This document shows positions 22,679 to 33,181 of a DNA stretch of 64,000 bases, piece after piece. The position numbers and the translations under genes were made by a program. Each line of letters starts with the position of its first letter. Positions within the stretch are counted from its first letter, which is position 1. The notes under the pieces are model-generated. The model was not told the origin of the DNA and did not search any database. It worked only from the letters and a program-made list of their open reading frames with translations. Source of the stretch: Chlorophyllum brunneum (taxonomy: Eukaryota > Basidiomycota > Agaricomycetes > Agaricales > Agaricaceae); the NCBI GenBank assembly GCA_963576785.1, contig OY756148.1, forward strand, positions 1,054,001-1,118,000, given 5' to 3'.

Positions 22679-23552
22679 AACTAGACTGCCAACAGGTAGT
22701 CTGGGCAGCTATTTATCAGGATAGCCAATGCCTGCATATGTGTGGGTCATTGGCCATCCCATTTCAAGAAAAGCTTGTCAGTTATTATACTGAAACTGGG
22801 CAAGCCATCCTATTCAATGCCCAAGGTGTTCAGGCCTATTGTGCTTCTGAACACCTTTGGTAAGCTCATAGAGAAGATGATCTTGAATCACCTCCAGTTT
22901 GACTCTGTCAAACATAGAGTTTTTCATCCAAATTAGCTTGGTAGTATCTATCAGAGGTCTACTAAAGATGCTGGGATACTCTTAATGTTGAATAAAATAG
23001 TAAGCAGTGTAAGGACACAAGCTTGTCTTATGCAACTAAAAGGGTACAGGGAAGATGTGTTAATGCCATTGTATTGGGGCCAACTTGACAAGATAATAGC
23101 CTTGTCAAGTGGTCTTTATATACAAGTACATCAAGGCCTGGTTACTAATTTCTAATGACTAAAGCTACCTAAATATAGTATAACTTGAGAGAAAGATGAT
23201 AGTAATCTAATAGGGTGAGAAAGCATCTGACATAATGTGGGATGAAGTCTGACATGACATGGGAGAGAATCAACAACTATTTATATCTACTCAGATCCAT
23301 GGATTTACCACTTCTAACACTTAACCCATATTATTTGTGTGGGATGGGCCAACAGCCTCAAGACTAGTACTGTCACTTTTGACATTGCTCAGTTCTTTCC
23401 ATTACTCAACCACAATATATTGTTGGCAATCTTATAGAAACAAGGATTCAACCCCTGTGTGGGTAGATTCTTTGCTTCTTATTTGGTTGGTCATTCTATG
23501 CAGTATGCATGGGGGGATCACAAGTCTGATCTCAGACAGGCAGACGTAGGGG
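22679..23552 (+). mobile_element. LINE family A copy 4, RT fragment interrupted by a solo LTR
   Basis: Plus-strand RT segment (KLIEKMILNHLQFDSVKHR, then VTFDIAQFFPLLNHN) colinear with 10,570-11,060. The reading is interrupted within GDAGILLT by a 334-bp solo LTR at 22,986-23,319 and continues at 23,320. It ends at 23,552, where a copia LTR begins. Both ends are truncated and stops are present. Confidence 0.8.
22986..23319 (+). repeat. Solo LTR, 334 bp, inside LINE A copy 4
   Basis: Begins TGTTGAATAAAA and ends CACTTCTAACA, flanked by a perfect 5-bp duplication CTTAA (22,981-22,985 and 23,320-23,324). Removing the insert and one repeat restores colinearity with LINE A copy 3. Same length and family as 14,816-15,149. 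Confidence 0.9.
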
Positions 23553-23862
23553 TATTAGAGTGTACAAGTTGTAATTTGTACCAGATTATAGATTGTGAGG
23601 TGATAAATTGATTGTGTCATGTGATGGGTTGAACTTAGACACCTGTGGATGTCTCAGAGGCTTCTCTAGTCTCAGAGGCTTCTCTAGTCTCAGAGGCTTC
23701 TCTAGTCTCTAACAATAGTCCACAGGTGAGTAGAGTCATGTATACTTATTTCTCTAGTCTCTAACAATAGTCCACAGTCTCCAGAGTTATCTGGTTACTT
23801 AATAGACTTGTTTCTTGCTCTCTAGGACCATTCAATGGTCCCCCTGCATGCTACCTTTCACA
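23553..23862 (+). repeat. Copia family C 5' LTR, 310 bp, with 18-bp tandem repeats
   Basis: Runs TATTAGAGTG...CCTTTCACA (first G decayed to A), followed by the primer site GGTTATGGGCCCC and gag. It carries three tandem copies of an 18-bp unit, TCTCAGAGGCTTCTCTAG, near 23,650-23,705, plus CTAACAATAGTCCACAG copies. Related to the LTRs at 1, 4,104 and 22,406 but in the opposite orientation. Confidence 0.85.
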
Positions 23863-24603
23863 GGTTATGGGCCCCAAGCTTTAGAAGCAAGAAATTCGAG
23901 ATTTATCCATAATTTATCATTACCAACTCATTATCCCCTCCATACCTCAAATTCTTTTCCTACCCTTTCACCAATGCTGTTACAAGTCCTCTACTATGTC
24001 TACTACATCCTATACCACCTCTCCACACTCTCAGCAATGCCCAATGACTACTATTTGTGTTTTCTGTACCAAAACTGGCCATAATATGCTCAATTGCCAT
24101 TATTACATTCAGGCTCAAAGCAAGGCCCAACTGGATACCAGAAATCAACAAAAGTGATGCTCTAGATGTTCTGAAAAGGCTACCACACCTTCTACACCTC
24201 TCTCTGCCTGTCTAGCCCCAGCTACAGCTAGCTCAGCCATGGAGTATGCCCAAAATGCATCACTATCCTCATTATCAGCCTCTCTAGCCTCTCCTATCAC
24301 TTCCAGGCCTTCACTGCACCACCAATGGCTGCCAGACACTGGTGCCATGTCCCACATGACCCCACATCATCACTGGTTCAAGACCTACACTCCCTGTTGC
24401 ACTCTCATCCATTTAGTAGACAACTCAGTAGTCTATGCCTCTGGTGTTGGGTCTGTGGTCTTCCAACCCATTCTGGTCACAGGAGAAGCCACAGTAGTCA
24501 AGTTTACATGTATTCTACACATTCCAGAGCTCAAAAGCAATCTCCTATTGTGCCTATACCTTACCCAGTACAAAATCTTCAATATCTTGATCACTGCTTA
24601 CTT
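23863..24603 (+). pseudogene. Copia family C gag and protease fragment
   Basis: After the primer site, the plus strand encodes a zinc knuckle (CVFCTKTGHNMLNC near 24,055-24,100). Then comes the aspartic protease region with WLPDTGAMSHMTPHH (DTGA catalytic motif, about 24,330-24,370) and VVFQPILVTGEATVVKF, colinear with the minus-strand copy at 16,480. A stop follows the CSRCSEKAT-like region. The copy breaks off at about 24,603, where unrelated sequence starts. Confidence 0.8.
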
Positions 24604-25758
24604 ATCACTTCTTTTCCCAGAACTCCCACCTGTAGATCATATGACAACCCCTTTGTTGCTACTCTTAACATTCTTCACATCCCATACAGTGAGCACTCTT
24701 AGCATGGACTTCCATACAGCCCCCGAGTCCCTATGCCTCTTCACAGTTTGAGGAGAGGGATGAGCATGTATGCCTTGACCTCCTAAGAAGATGATGAGAT
24801 GGCTACTGCCTTCACAACAGGTGTCCAGCCCCTCTAGCCCTTCAGGTCCACTCCAAGGCCTTACTCTCTAGGTATTTCCCCCTACAGCAGTACTGCTAGG
24901 GATACCTATGCCACTACCATTCCCCTTTAGCAGAAAGGGCACACTCCATTGAGACATAGGTCTCCTACTCCCTCTCAACCTCTCCCAGCTTCTAGTTTGG
25001 AAACCAGAGCTTCATCCCTCCCCCTATCTTCCCTCCCTCTTCCCTTTCCCAAGGGCATAGACCAGGACAACCAGGAGGAGCCTACCACTGCCTTCTTTTC
25101 TATTCTGGGCATTAACATTAGTACCAAAGAGAATACTAATGCAATCCAACAGTCGCTTGAGATTGTTGCTGACTTCATGAAGATAGCACATCTCATTCCC
25201 CAGGAGAACACTCCATCCTTCCATCCCATTGCCTCTCAACTATCTGAGATAGTCCAGATAGTTGCCTCCTTCCCCATATGGCATAAAACCTATACAGGGA
25301 CAAGTGATTCTGTCTTGCTGAGGGACTCAATTGCTTCAGCATTTTCTGCTCCCCCAGTTATGACTTCCAGGCCTCCAGTGACCCCTCTAGGCTATCCAGA
25401 ATCTTCTACTCTTGGCAGGTCCCCTGTACAGGAGGAGGACAACCTTATGGACCTGGAGAAGACTCTGGTCAAATGCTTGTACATAGACTCTAAGGAGAAG
25501 ATACCTGTCCGACTTGTAAAGGCTCCTATGAAGTCCCAGGTCCCCTACAAGAAGCCCTCTGAATCTTCTTCCACCACTCTCACTCCAAAGCCCAAGTCAG
25601 GGAAGAAGGCTTATTTGGCTACAGCAAAGCAACCTGCTTCAGCCAAACCAGTAGTAGACTTGCTCTCTTTCTTGAAAGTGGCCTACCCTCACCTTTCTGC
25701 TAAACAGCTCCTTGGTCTGCATTTGCAAGCTGAGGCTGTCAAGCCTATAGAAGGGTAA
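24604..25758 (+). CDS. Unrecognised 269-codon open frame (24,949-25,758), probably a retroelement ORF1/gag-like fragment
   Basis: The frame from 24,949 to 25,758 is open for 269 codons; weaker similar-looking sequence with stops extends left to about 24,604. The N-terminal 40 residues are Pro/Ser-rich, the middle is predicted helical (NAIQQSLEIVADFMKIAHL) and the C-terminal part is Lys/Pro/Ser-rich, ending in a helical segment (VDLLSFLKVAYPHLSAKQLL). I do not recognise the family. Composition and position between copia fragments suggest an ORF1 or gag of another retroelement, perhaps LINE family B, whose ORF1 is otherwise missing. No intron signals are obvious. A host gene cannot be excluded. 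Confidence 0.35.
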
Positions 25759-25860
25759 TTTGGATAGACAGATATTAGTTATGAAATAGTTGCTTTCAGT
25801 GGTAGAAAGCTCAAAGTTGAGTAGATTGAGGTTTAGGTTGTACTGGAAAAGATAGGCAAT

Positions 25861-26213
25861 TGTGAAGAAGTTGTTCAATTGAACAAGATACAGAATATAT
25901 TTGTTACATGGGGTTTATATACATCTAGGAGAGCATAGATGAGTTATACTACATACAAAGTCATATAGACACATGTTATGTTGGAAATATATAGAATGTT
26001 CTATCTGACTCTTACTGAGTACTATGGAATGTGTATACAAGTTATTGGAACTATATAAAATGATCTATCAAGTACCAATCATCAGTACTAGTCATAATCA
26101 ACTCAGTATGACACTCATTGTATACAGAGTAACTCATAAGAAGTTTTGGTTTAGTCTATTATTATTATAATGACTTTATAACCTATTCATAGAATATGAC
26201 TGAAACTTCAACA
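25861..26213 (-). repeat. Possible solo LTR (about 353 bp)
   Basis: The minus strand begins TGTTGAAGTTTCAG next to the truncated copia D gag and ends CTTCTTCACA. It has a TATA-like box (TGTATATAAACCCC) near its downstream end. The ends form TG...CA termini, but the flanks (GCAAT and GATGC) do not match, so insertion is not proven. Confidence 0.4.
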
Positions 26214-26453
26214 GATGCATGTAGCATGTTTGTTTGCCAGTACACCAGTTGGTGGCAGTACAATTGCATAGGTGGGGACAAGAGTATGAATTTGCAACAG
26301 GGATATCAGCAGATACTTGTCACCCAGAATAGGAGTGCTATCAGCAGAGACTAGGGCAAGGGCATCCTGTATCCAGTCTACCCATTCATTATAGTTGATG
26401 GAACTGGAGAGAACAGGGATGGAGCTAAGTATGACAGAAATGGAAAAAGACAT
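26205..26453 (-). pseudogene. Copia family D gag N-terminus (truncated)
   Basis: Starts with ATG at 26,453, about 240 bp downstream of the LTR and primer site. Encodes NYNEWVDWIQDALALVSAD, the usual copia gag N-terminal pattern with conserved Trp residues. The frame ends after about 81 codons at the candidate LTR (26,213). The rest of the element is missing. Confidence 0.65.
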
Positions 26454-26694
26454 TATAGTCTAAATATGGACATAATTAGCAATCAGATTCATGGGTGATC
26501 AGATCTGTACCACTGTACTGTTCAAGCTATGAACCTATATATGGAAGCCTTAATAGAGTAGAAACTAATTGAGTCATATTAGAAGGATGGGCTAGAAAGA
26601 CTATGCTTTACAGGACAGGTCAGATCAGCCTATTTACAATTCACTTGCAGCCAGTTATGGTATATGGGGAGCAGGCAATCTGGGGTCCATAACC

Positions 26695-27135
26695 TATTGA
26701 AAAGTATAGTACTACACAGTGATAGATGGATAATCTGACTTACTGATAGTAGTTAGTAGAATAGTGAGGAACTAGTAAAGAGTTGCTGAAGTTGAGTAGA
26801 GCAAGTATAGAAATTGAGTAGATTGTCTAAAGAAATAAAGGGAATACATGCTGCTTTATATACTAAATGTCTGGAATGCAAAACTCTGAGACTTATAAGT
26901 AATAAGTAAGTATAATAAGTTAGTAATAATATCAGAGTCCCTTGAAACACTGCAATTGCTCAGTGGTGTCCAGTAGCATAATAAGAGTGATAGTAATCAG
27001 TCAGCTCATGAAATACATGAGGAAGAGGTGCATAATGTGAGTCAGAGGGTGCAGTCTCAATGACAAATATTAGATGAATAATAGACTGAAGAGCTAGTCA
27101 CATGGAATAACAATAAGGGCAACTATAAGATAATA
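26695..27135 (-). repeat. Copia family D 5' LTR, 441 bp
   Basis: Reverse-oriented copy of the LTR at 17,744-18,187. Its sense end (TTCAATA, decayed from TTCAACA) is followed by the primer site GGTTATGGACCCC (26,682-26,694) and gag. The start is decayed (TATTATC for TGTTATC). Sequence differences from the 17,744 copy show that it is old. Confidence 0.8.
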
Positions 27136-27633
27136 TCCAGGGTATCTGAAATATATGTCAGGTCATAGATTATGGCTGGGTTCCAATAATATTGACTTTA
27201 GAATGATCCAAAGACTATGCAGTCACAAGGTTATATACAGAGAAGGCTATTACATGATGAGAAATGTGACAAAGCATGACTACCCACACAAATTGGAACA
27301 CCTCCTTTTGGGGGCTGTTTAAATGAAATATTTGACAGAGGAACCCTGGCAGTTGAGACTCTGGATATTTTCTCTGTCCCCAACTTTCTAAATATGATCC
27401 TAGGATAGTGTAGTTCAGGTTTTAGTATGTGTTTGACATAAATCAACATAAATCACATGCCAAGTCAAATCTTGTGCCTACATGGTCTTTGGATTGTTCC
27501 AGAGTCAACCTTATTGGAACCCAGCTATAATATATGACCTGACATATATTTCAGATACCCCAGATGTTATCTTACAGTTGCCCTTATTGTCATTTCATGT
27601 GACTAGCTTCTCAGTCTATTATTTATCTATCCA
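27065..27633. repeat. Long imperfect inverted repeat (arms about 150 bp, spacer about 260 bp)
   Basis: The left arm (about 27,065-27,218) and right arm (about 27,481-27,633) are reverse complements with scattered mismatches. For example, GGGTTCCAATAATATTGACT on the left pairs with its partner near 27,500-27,520. Each arm includes the start of a family D LTR plus shared flanking sequence, so the structure comes from an inverted duplication around a copia insertion. A transcript through it could fold into a long hairpin. It lies 280 bp from the 3' end of FIG4. Confidence 0.65.
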
Positions 27634-27912
27634 ATCATGAGTAATTGATTGATTTGCTACTAATGGGTTGGTGCAATCAGATCTCAACACCCATATTGGA
27701 AGAGATCATTGGTGAAAGTTCAAATATTCAGGTTTAACAAGACCATATGAGGATTGGGGCAGAATAAGTATGATGAGAGATAACTTGTCAGGCATGACAG
27801 AGGGCTAATGAAAGAAGCAAACATTGCTCACAATACCCAAGGAACTGCAAGCTGCAGTTGTCTGGTTTTGCAGGATACACAGCTGGTCTCATTTGCACGG
27901 GTCACCACGAAT
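27634..27912. other. Boundary sequence between transposon DNA and the gene-dense part
   Basis: No gene or repeat was recognised. It is the 3' flank of FIG4 (minus strand), and composition changes here from AT-rich to more balanced. Confidence 0.4.
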
Positions 27913-30900
27913 CTACGCATATCCAGAGAGCCACTTCTCATAGTTATAAGTAATCGACAGCAACTCTTTCGCCGCTTCGTGGACACGCGTCTTGCCGACA
28001 TATGTCACATAGTTCTCCACAGTCTCTTCCCTACACTTATCCATTCCAACACCATGAGAGGTATCAATCGCGGCCTGGTATACGCCAAGGTCCTTCCTTT
28101 CACTACGCAAAGCTGGCGCATTCAAGAATTCTTGACACTGATCAATGTATCTGAAAATAGCCGTAAGGTGATAACGGTGGTCACGACCTAGAAAAAGCGC
28201 GCACCCTTGATACTCGTCTTGTTCGTCATCCGAAACGAAAGGCTCCAACAATTTCAGCGCGAGAATTTCCGTTGGATTCTTGTCTTGATGGGCGACAACA
28301 TGGATTTTCACAGATTCGGCTTCTGTCTGCACTTTGATCTGGTGCCTTTTCTGCCTTGCCAGTGGTGGGCTCGACCGGATCCACTGTCGGACGCCCTGCA
28401 CAACACTACGGCCTATAAGCTGTACATCAACCATGGAGAACGCAGTGAACAAACTTAGGTCCATGGGAAACGTCGCGGTAGAAACGCTTTTGGAAAGGGC
28501 TCTTATACACATCTCCAGCGGTCTTACTGTCCAAATGCTCATTAGAACATTTATGATGACAGTAGGGGAGCCTACCCTGGAAGTTTCAAAGTGCTGTTCA
28601 TTGAGTAAGCGAAGTGCTTGGCCAACGATGTGAAGAGCAGCGGTCGGTAATACTCTACCCAAAAGTCGCCCCGTATAGTAACGAATTCTTGTAGTGCTTT
28701 CTCGCTTTCTTCGGTCATGTATGGGGGAGCGAGATATTCAGAATGGTACCAATTCTGATATCCACCTCGCACGGGAGGTAGAGGGTGGGATCGCTCGTTG
28801 TTGACACCAAGGAAAAGATTGATAGCAGCTTGTTTATCGGCATCTGGGCATCATCAGATCCTCGTTCAGGGATGACCAAGTCCCTTACCTAACAAAGAGT
28901 TCGTATAAAATCGCCGGATATTCTCAATGATGTCACGAGAATGGCTATTCCAATGCGGCATGCGACGGTAGGTTTCGACACGATTGACGAGGGCACTGCC
29001 AGTATACTGCAAAGCGATTGCTAAGGGTAACGATTTGGTTAAGGTAAGGTGTCATAATGCTGATGGGCCGACATACTGTCTCCATGGTCGTGATACATCT
29101 CCGTCAGCATATCGATAGCATCCGAATCAAAATCCAAGTTGGGAGAATCAACGATACCGAGCGCATATAGCTGGTGACCTAATACCCGCTTGCCAAAGAC
29201 GAATTGAGCCGCATTGGTGCGATCCAAGCAATCAACGCAGTTCGTGCGACATATTCCATTTTGTAGTAATATTCGGTTCCGCCAAGGTGGCTCGTTGTCT
29301 GGGCTGTACATGCTGTCAATGGCCAAAGGTGGAGCAGAATCAGAAGAATATACCTGTACTCATTCTGAAGTAGGTGAGAGTAAGGCTCAGGTCCTGTGTG
29401 AAAGAATCCAGTCATCTGAATGGACTCTTCCGCAATATCTTCCAGGTAGCCGATGACATCTCGTTCCTTACTGCCTCGGTGTGATGAGTGATCTCACAAG
29501 CGATACCAGTGATATTGAGACCTACTCTTTATGGGCACGCGATATATCCCAAGCATAATAGACCATCTCCTTGTCCTTGGGTAGAAACTGATTCAGATAC
29601 TTAACGCAGTTTGTGTACTCCTCCAGCAGCTTCGATTCACGAGGGACGGGTTCTCGTTTCTTGATGAGATTGAGGATGGAGATCGGAGCGCCATACCGTC
29701 TAAACAAATCATCGAAATGCTTTGAGGCAGCGGTGTAAAAGGGGTCCACGACACTGACTATATTCTCACTCAACATGGATACATGGGCAGTAGAAGGGTA
29801 GTACACACTTTCAATAGGGGGTTTCGGTGTCATGCTGTTGGTTTCTTGGACCCAGAAAACAGGGATGCTTCCACGGTATTGAACATAACTTGTGTAATTA
29901 GGGCTTGGACGTCTGCGGCACTGTTGCTTATCTTCACAGGATCCCGGCAGGGGGTAGTAGAAAGGGGTGGTCAGCGCCTCTGACACAATTTGTTCGGTCT
30001 CTACTTCATTCGCGACATTTCCCTGGGAAAAAAGTCTGTTTAGCACGATCCAGAACATTCTTGATCGCTTTAAGCACCTCTTCGTTGACACCGCGCTTCA
30101 AATAACGTGCACCAGCATAATGTCTTGATCGACGAGCAATTAGTGTCACAAACACGACACGTCCCAGTACAGTGAGTTCTGGATCACAATCAGCATTGAT
30201 TTTGCGACGGTGCAAGTCACAACTTACTAGCTTGATCAACATGGCCATGTACTAGCGGAAGGAACCAATGGGTTTTGACTGCAGGCCTCCCGTCCTCATC
30301 CCGCAACTGACATGCCGCAGACATCATATGATAATTCCATGCGAAGCGGTCATTAAATGGCCAAGGTTCATTGAGCGTTCTAGGGCACCCTATGAGATTG
30401 TGCTGCAACGTCGACGTGAGATCGTAGGTATAGCTGCCCAAATTTCAATACAATGCGACAATGGGGGTCGATGATACGGACCTGAAATAGAAGTTCTTCG
30501 ACATGTCTACTTGCTTGAATATATTCATTAATCTCTGCTCCTCTGCTTGTTTTTCAACTTTGTGGTTGAGGCAAACAGGGATCATATCCGTCTGCTCGCA
30601 ATGGAATAGATAATGCCCTCCGAGAAGTGCCACTACAGACCGCTTCACAATGATGATCATGTACCATCCAGCAGTAAATCGTATGAACCCTATCGGACTG
30701 TCTCAGCACCACCTATAGCTGAGATTCTAGATTGACCGAACACTGACCAACGAGCCCGGGGAACACCCTTCCTTTCCCTAGCCCTCCAAACGGCTTATTC
30801 GCTTCCTCGAGGGCCCTCAAAGTTGAGTTCATATACTTTCCAGTGTACTCAGTATCATCTTCCACGATGGACAGTTCGTCTTGTGTCGTTCTGTCAATCT

Positions 30901-31117
30901 TCAGGATCCTGTGCCTTGACTCTGAGGCATTTGAGGCGACGATGAAGAACTTTACACGGTTTTCGTACAGAATGAATTTGTTGAATACGGTGGGTATCCG
31001 AGAAGGTGAGAGGATCTTTGAAGAATCTAGAAGGGGTGTTTTTGCGGCTGGGAGCGAGAATTCGCTCTTCTCTGATATCCTTGAATCGGACAGAGGACCG
31101 TCCATGACAGACGACAT
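27913..31117 (-). CDS. FIG4: SAC-domain polyphosphoinositide phosphatase, FIG4 type
   Basis: Thirteen exons joined by consensus introns of about 41-60 bp give a protein of 864 residues, the usual size for fungal Fig4. FIG4 dephosphorylates phosphatidylinositol 3,5-bisphosphate and works with the Fab1/PIKfyve kinase and Vac14 on vacuole membranes. The N-terminal region has [16 protein letters not shown] and [12 protein letters not shown]. The SAC core includes [41 protein letters not shown] and the catalytic P-loop CVDCLDRT (C-x5-R-T, about 29,220). The C-terminal part ([27 protein letters not shown]) is also family-like. I chose the ATG at 31,117; an in-frame ATG at 31,105 is an alternative. 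The last three exon joins are less certain than the SAC core. The gene starts only 47 bp after the RFT1 stop. Confidence 0.93.
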
Positions 31118-31164
31118 CGGAGATGCAGTGCAGTGACGTAGGACATCGTGTGACAACGTAACTG

Positions 31165-32953
31165 TTATGATTGGACATTCCTCCGACGCCAGGACGACAT
31201 CCACCAGTGGCCAAGCCACACTACTGCGAGAGCACTACCTAGTCCAACGTGTTGCGCAACTGAAGCATTCAACAATGACCGCCTGCCTTCTACCCCAACA
31301 ATCTCCTCCACCCTCCTAACGCTCCCATCATAGGATACTACGCCCCACATACCAAGGGATACAAGCAGAAGGGGAAATGAGGGAAGAACGTGTTTGAAAG
31401 ACATCAAGTTCCCGGCCCCTTGGACCGCAAAGAACTTTTTGGCAAATAGAATCGCGAATGCTATTCTAGCAAAGAGGTTGATGATGTTTGCATAAACCAG
31501 AGATGCATCGCCAAAACCAAGGCGGTAGAGGGAAACCGCAGCTACAATGAATATTAGAGAAAAGACGACCATCCACCTAGGTCATTATCAGCAGGGCGTG
31601 ATAGATAAAATAACCGGTTTCACTACCTGCTCTGACGGTTCAAATCTCGGGGACCAGCAACACTAGCAACAAATCCCTCCAGTCCACCGTTAACTGCCAA
31701 TACAGGAACGTACCACACCCACGCAGCAAGAATTTTGGGAGCGCTAGTTGTCATATACCATGGCGGTAATAAAATTGGTAGCAAGACAGACAGATATGTC
31801 GTTCCAAAGACCAGGAAGAATACAGATAATTCCAATTGCACAGAAACCAGGGTCGACAGAGCACCAGCTGCGTCTGTCAGTGCAGACTCCGTCTTGGAAT
31901 CTTGTGCGAATGTTTTCGAGAAATAGAGTCGCATAACCTCTTCAACTGGCTGGAATAGGATGCGAGCAATGAGAGAACCTAATCATGACACTTAATGAAT
32001 AGGGACTGTCCGCATCATCTATGCACACACCATAGTTGACGGCAAGAGCATAGCCACCTTGATCCTGCAAGGGGCTAAACCACGATAAAATAAACTTGTC
32101 CCCTTCTGTAAGCACATGCTTCACAATTGACTGGCAAGTCATCGTTGCCGACAACTTGAGCAGCTGGGGATCAACAAAAGTAAATTCCTTCTCACTGAAC
32201 CGACTCGTTAGTACCTGGAAATGAGTGTCAATGATGACCTACGTATCAAATTGAAGCTTCAATTTCTCTACTCCAAAATACGCCAAATAAACCATCACGC
32301 ATGCCAAGCTATAGGCCAGTTGCCCGAGAGCAAAAGCAAGCAAGGCCAGCCTGCCCCGTTTGTCCCCTTGTCTGACATCATACAGCAGCATCAGGAAGGT
32401 CATGATGCTTTTAGCTGTGATCCCGCTCCCCTCTGCCCGTACTCTGATATTCGTCTTCAACTGTACCATCGACCTTGACACCCAATAGTATCGCGTTCAT
32501 GCTAGTGATTTGGGTTGCGCACCGGTTGTGAAACGGCTCCGTCGACAGCTCCAACACCGCCGCCAGTGCGTACACGCCTACTGCCTCCTTAAAAAAATCA
32601 CTGTTTTTCAACTCCTCCTTCGCATGTCGTACGTACGCCCAGGCAATGGCTCCCGCAAGCGGTACACCAACCCCAACAGGCACAAACGACAGGTTCATCT
32701 CCTTGGGTCCAGGGGCTTTGACTCTGAGAATTGTCGTCCTAACACCTTCGCGACTCAGAAACAGAATCGTGCTGAGGATGAGTTCAAACTGGATTGCAGC
32801 AGCACCAAAGATTTCCGGAGAGGTCATACGTATCAGCGCCTGGTTAAGCACAAAAGTGAAGAGTCTAGAGACCAGCTGAAGACCGATGAGAGCCGTGACA
32901 GAAGATATTGACGATTTTCTGAGCGCATCCCGGGCCTGGTATTCGGAAGGCAT
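31165..32953 (-). CDS. RFT1: RFT1-family lipid-linked oligosaccharide translocation protein
   Basis: Five exons (32,953-32,523, 32,473-32,272, 32,214-32,031, 31,978-31,627 and 31,576-31,165) give 526 residues, in line with RFT1 proteins. RFT1 is a multi-spanning ER membrane protein needed for N-glycosylation and associated with passage of the Man5GlcNAc2-dolichol intermediate to the ER lumen; its direct flippase role is debated. Seen here: [72 protein letters not shown] text and many hydrophobic segments. All introns have GT-AG ends and keep phase. The start at MPSEYQ is preferred because it aligns with the usual N-terminus. Confidence 0.93.
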
Positions 32954-33181
32954 GAGAAGAGAGCATCGCACAGCGTAGAATTATATTTAAGAGTCGTCAA
33001 CAAACACGTAGCAGAGAAATTACGTAAGAAATACGAATAAATTCCAGTGCTACACACAGTATAAAAAGGACCATACAGCTAGAATACAGGACAAACCGCA
33101 CTAGACTGAAGATTTACGAAAGCAAGACAGCGAAAGGGGAAATAAGGATAGATAAGAGAAGAAATCGTAAAGTCATGGGTA

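Noticed and set aside
27913..28662. A single uninterrupted 249-codon minus-strand exon
   Set aside because: Frame and family similarity indicate that it is several FIG4 exons with introns read through; the open frame is coincidental.
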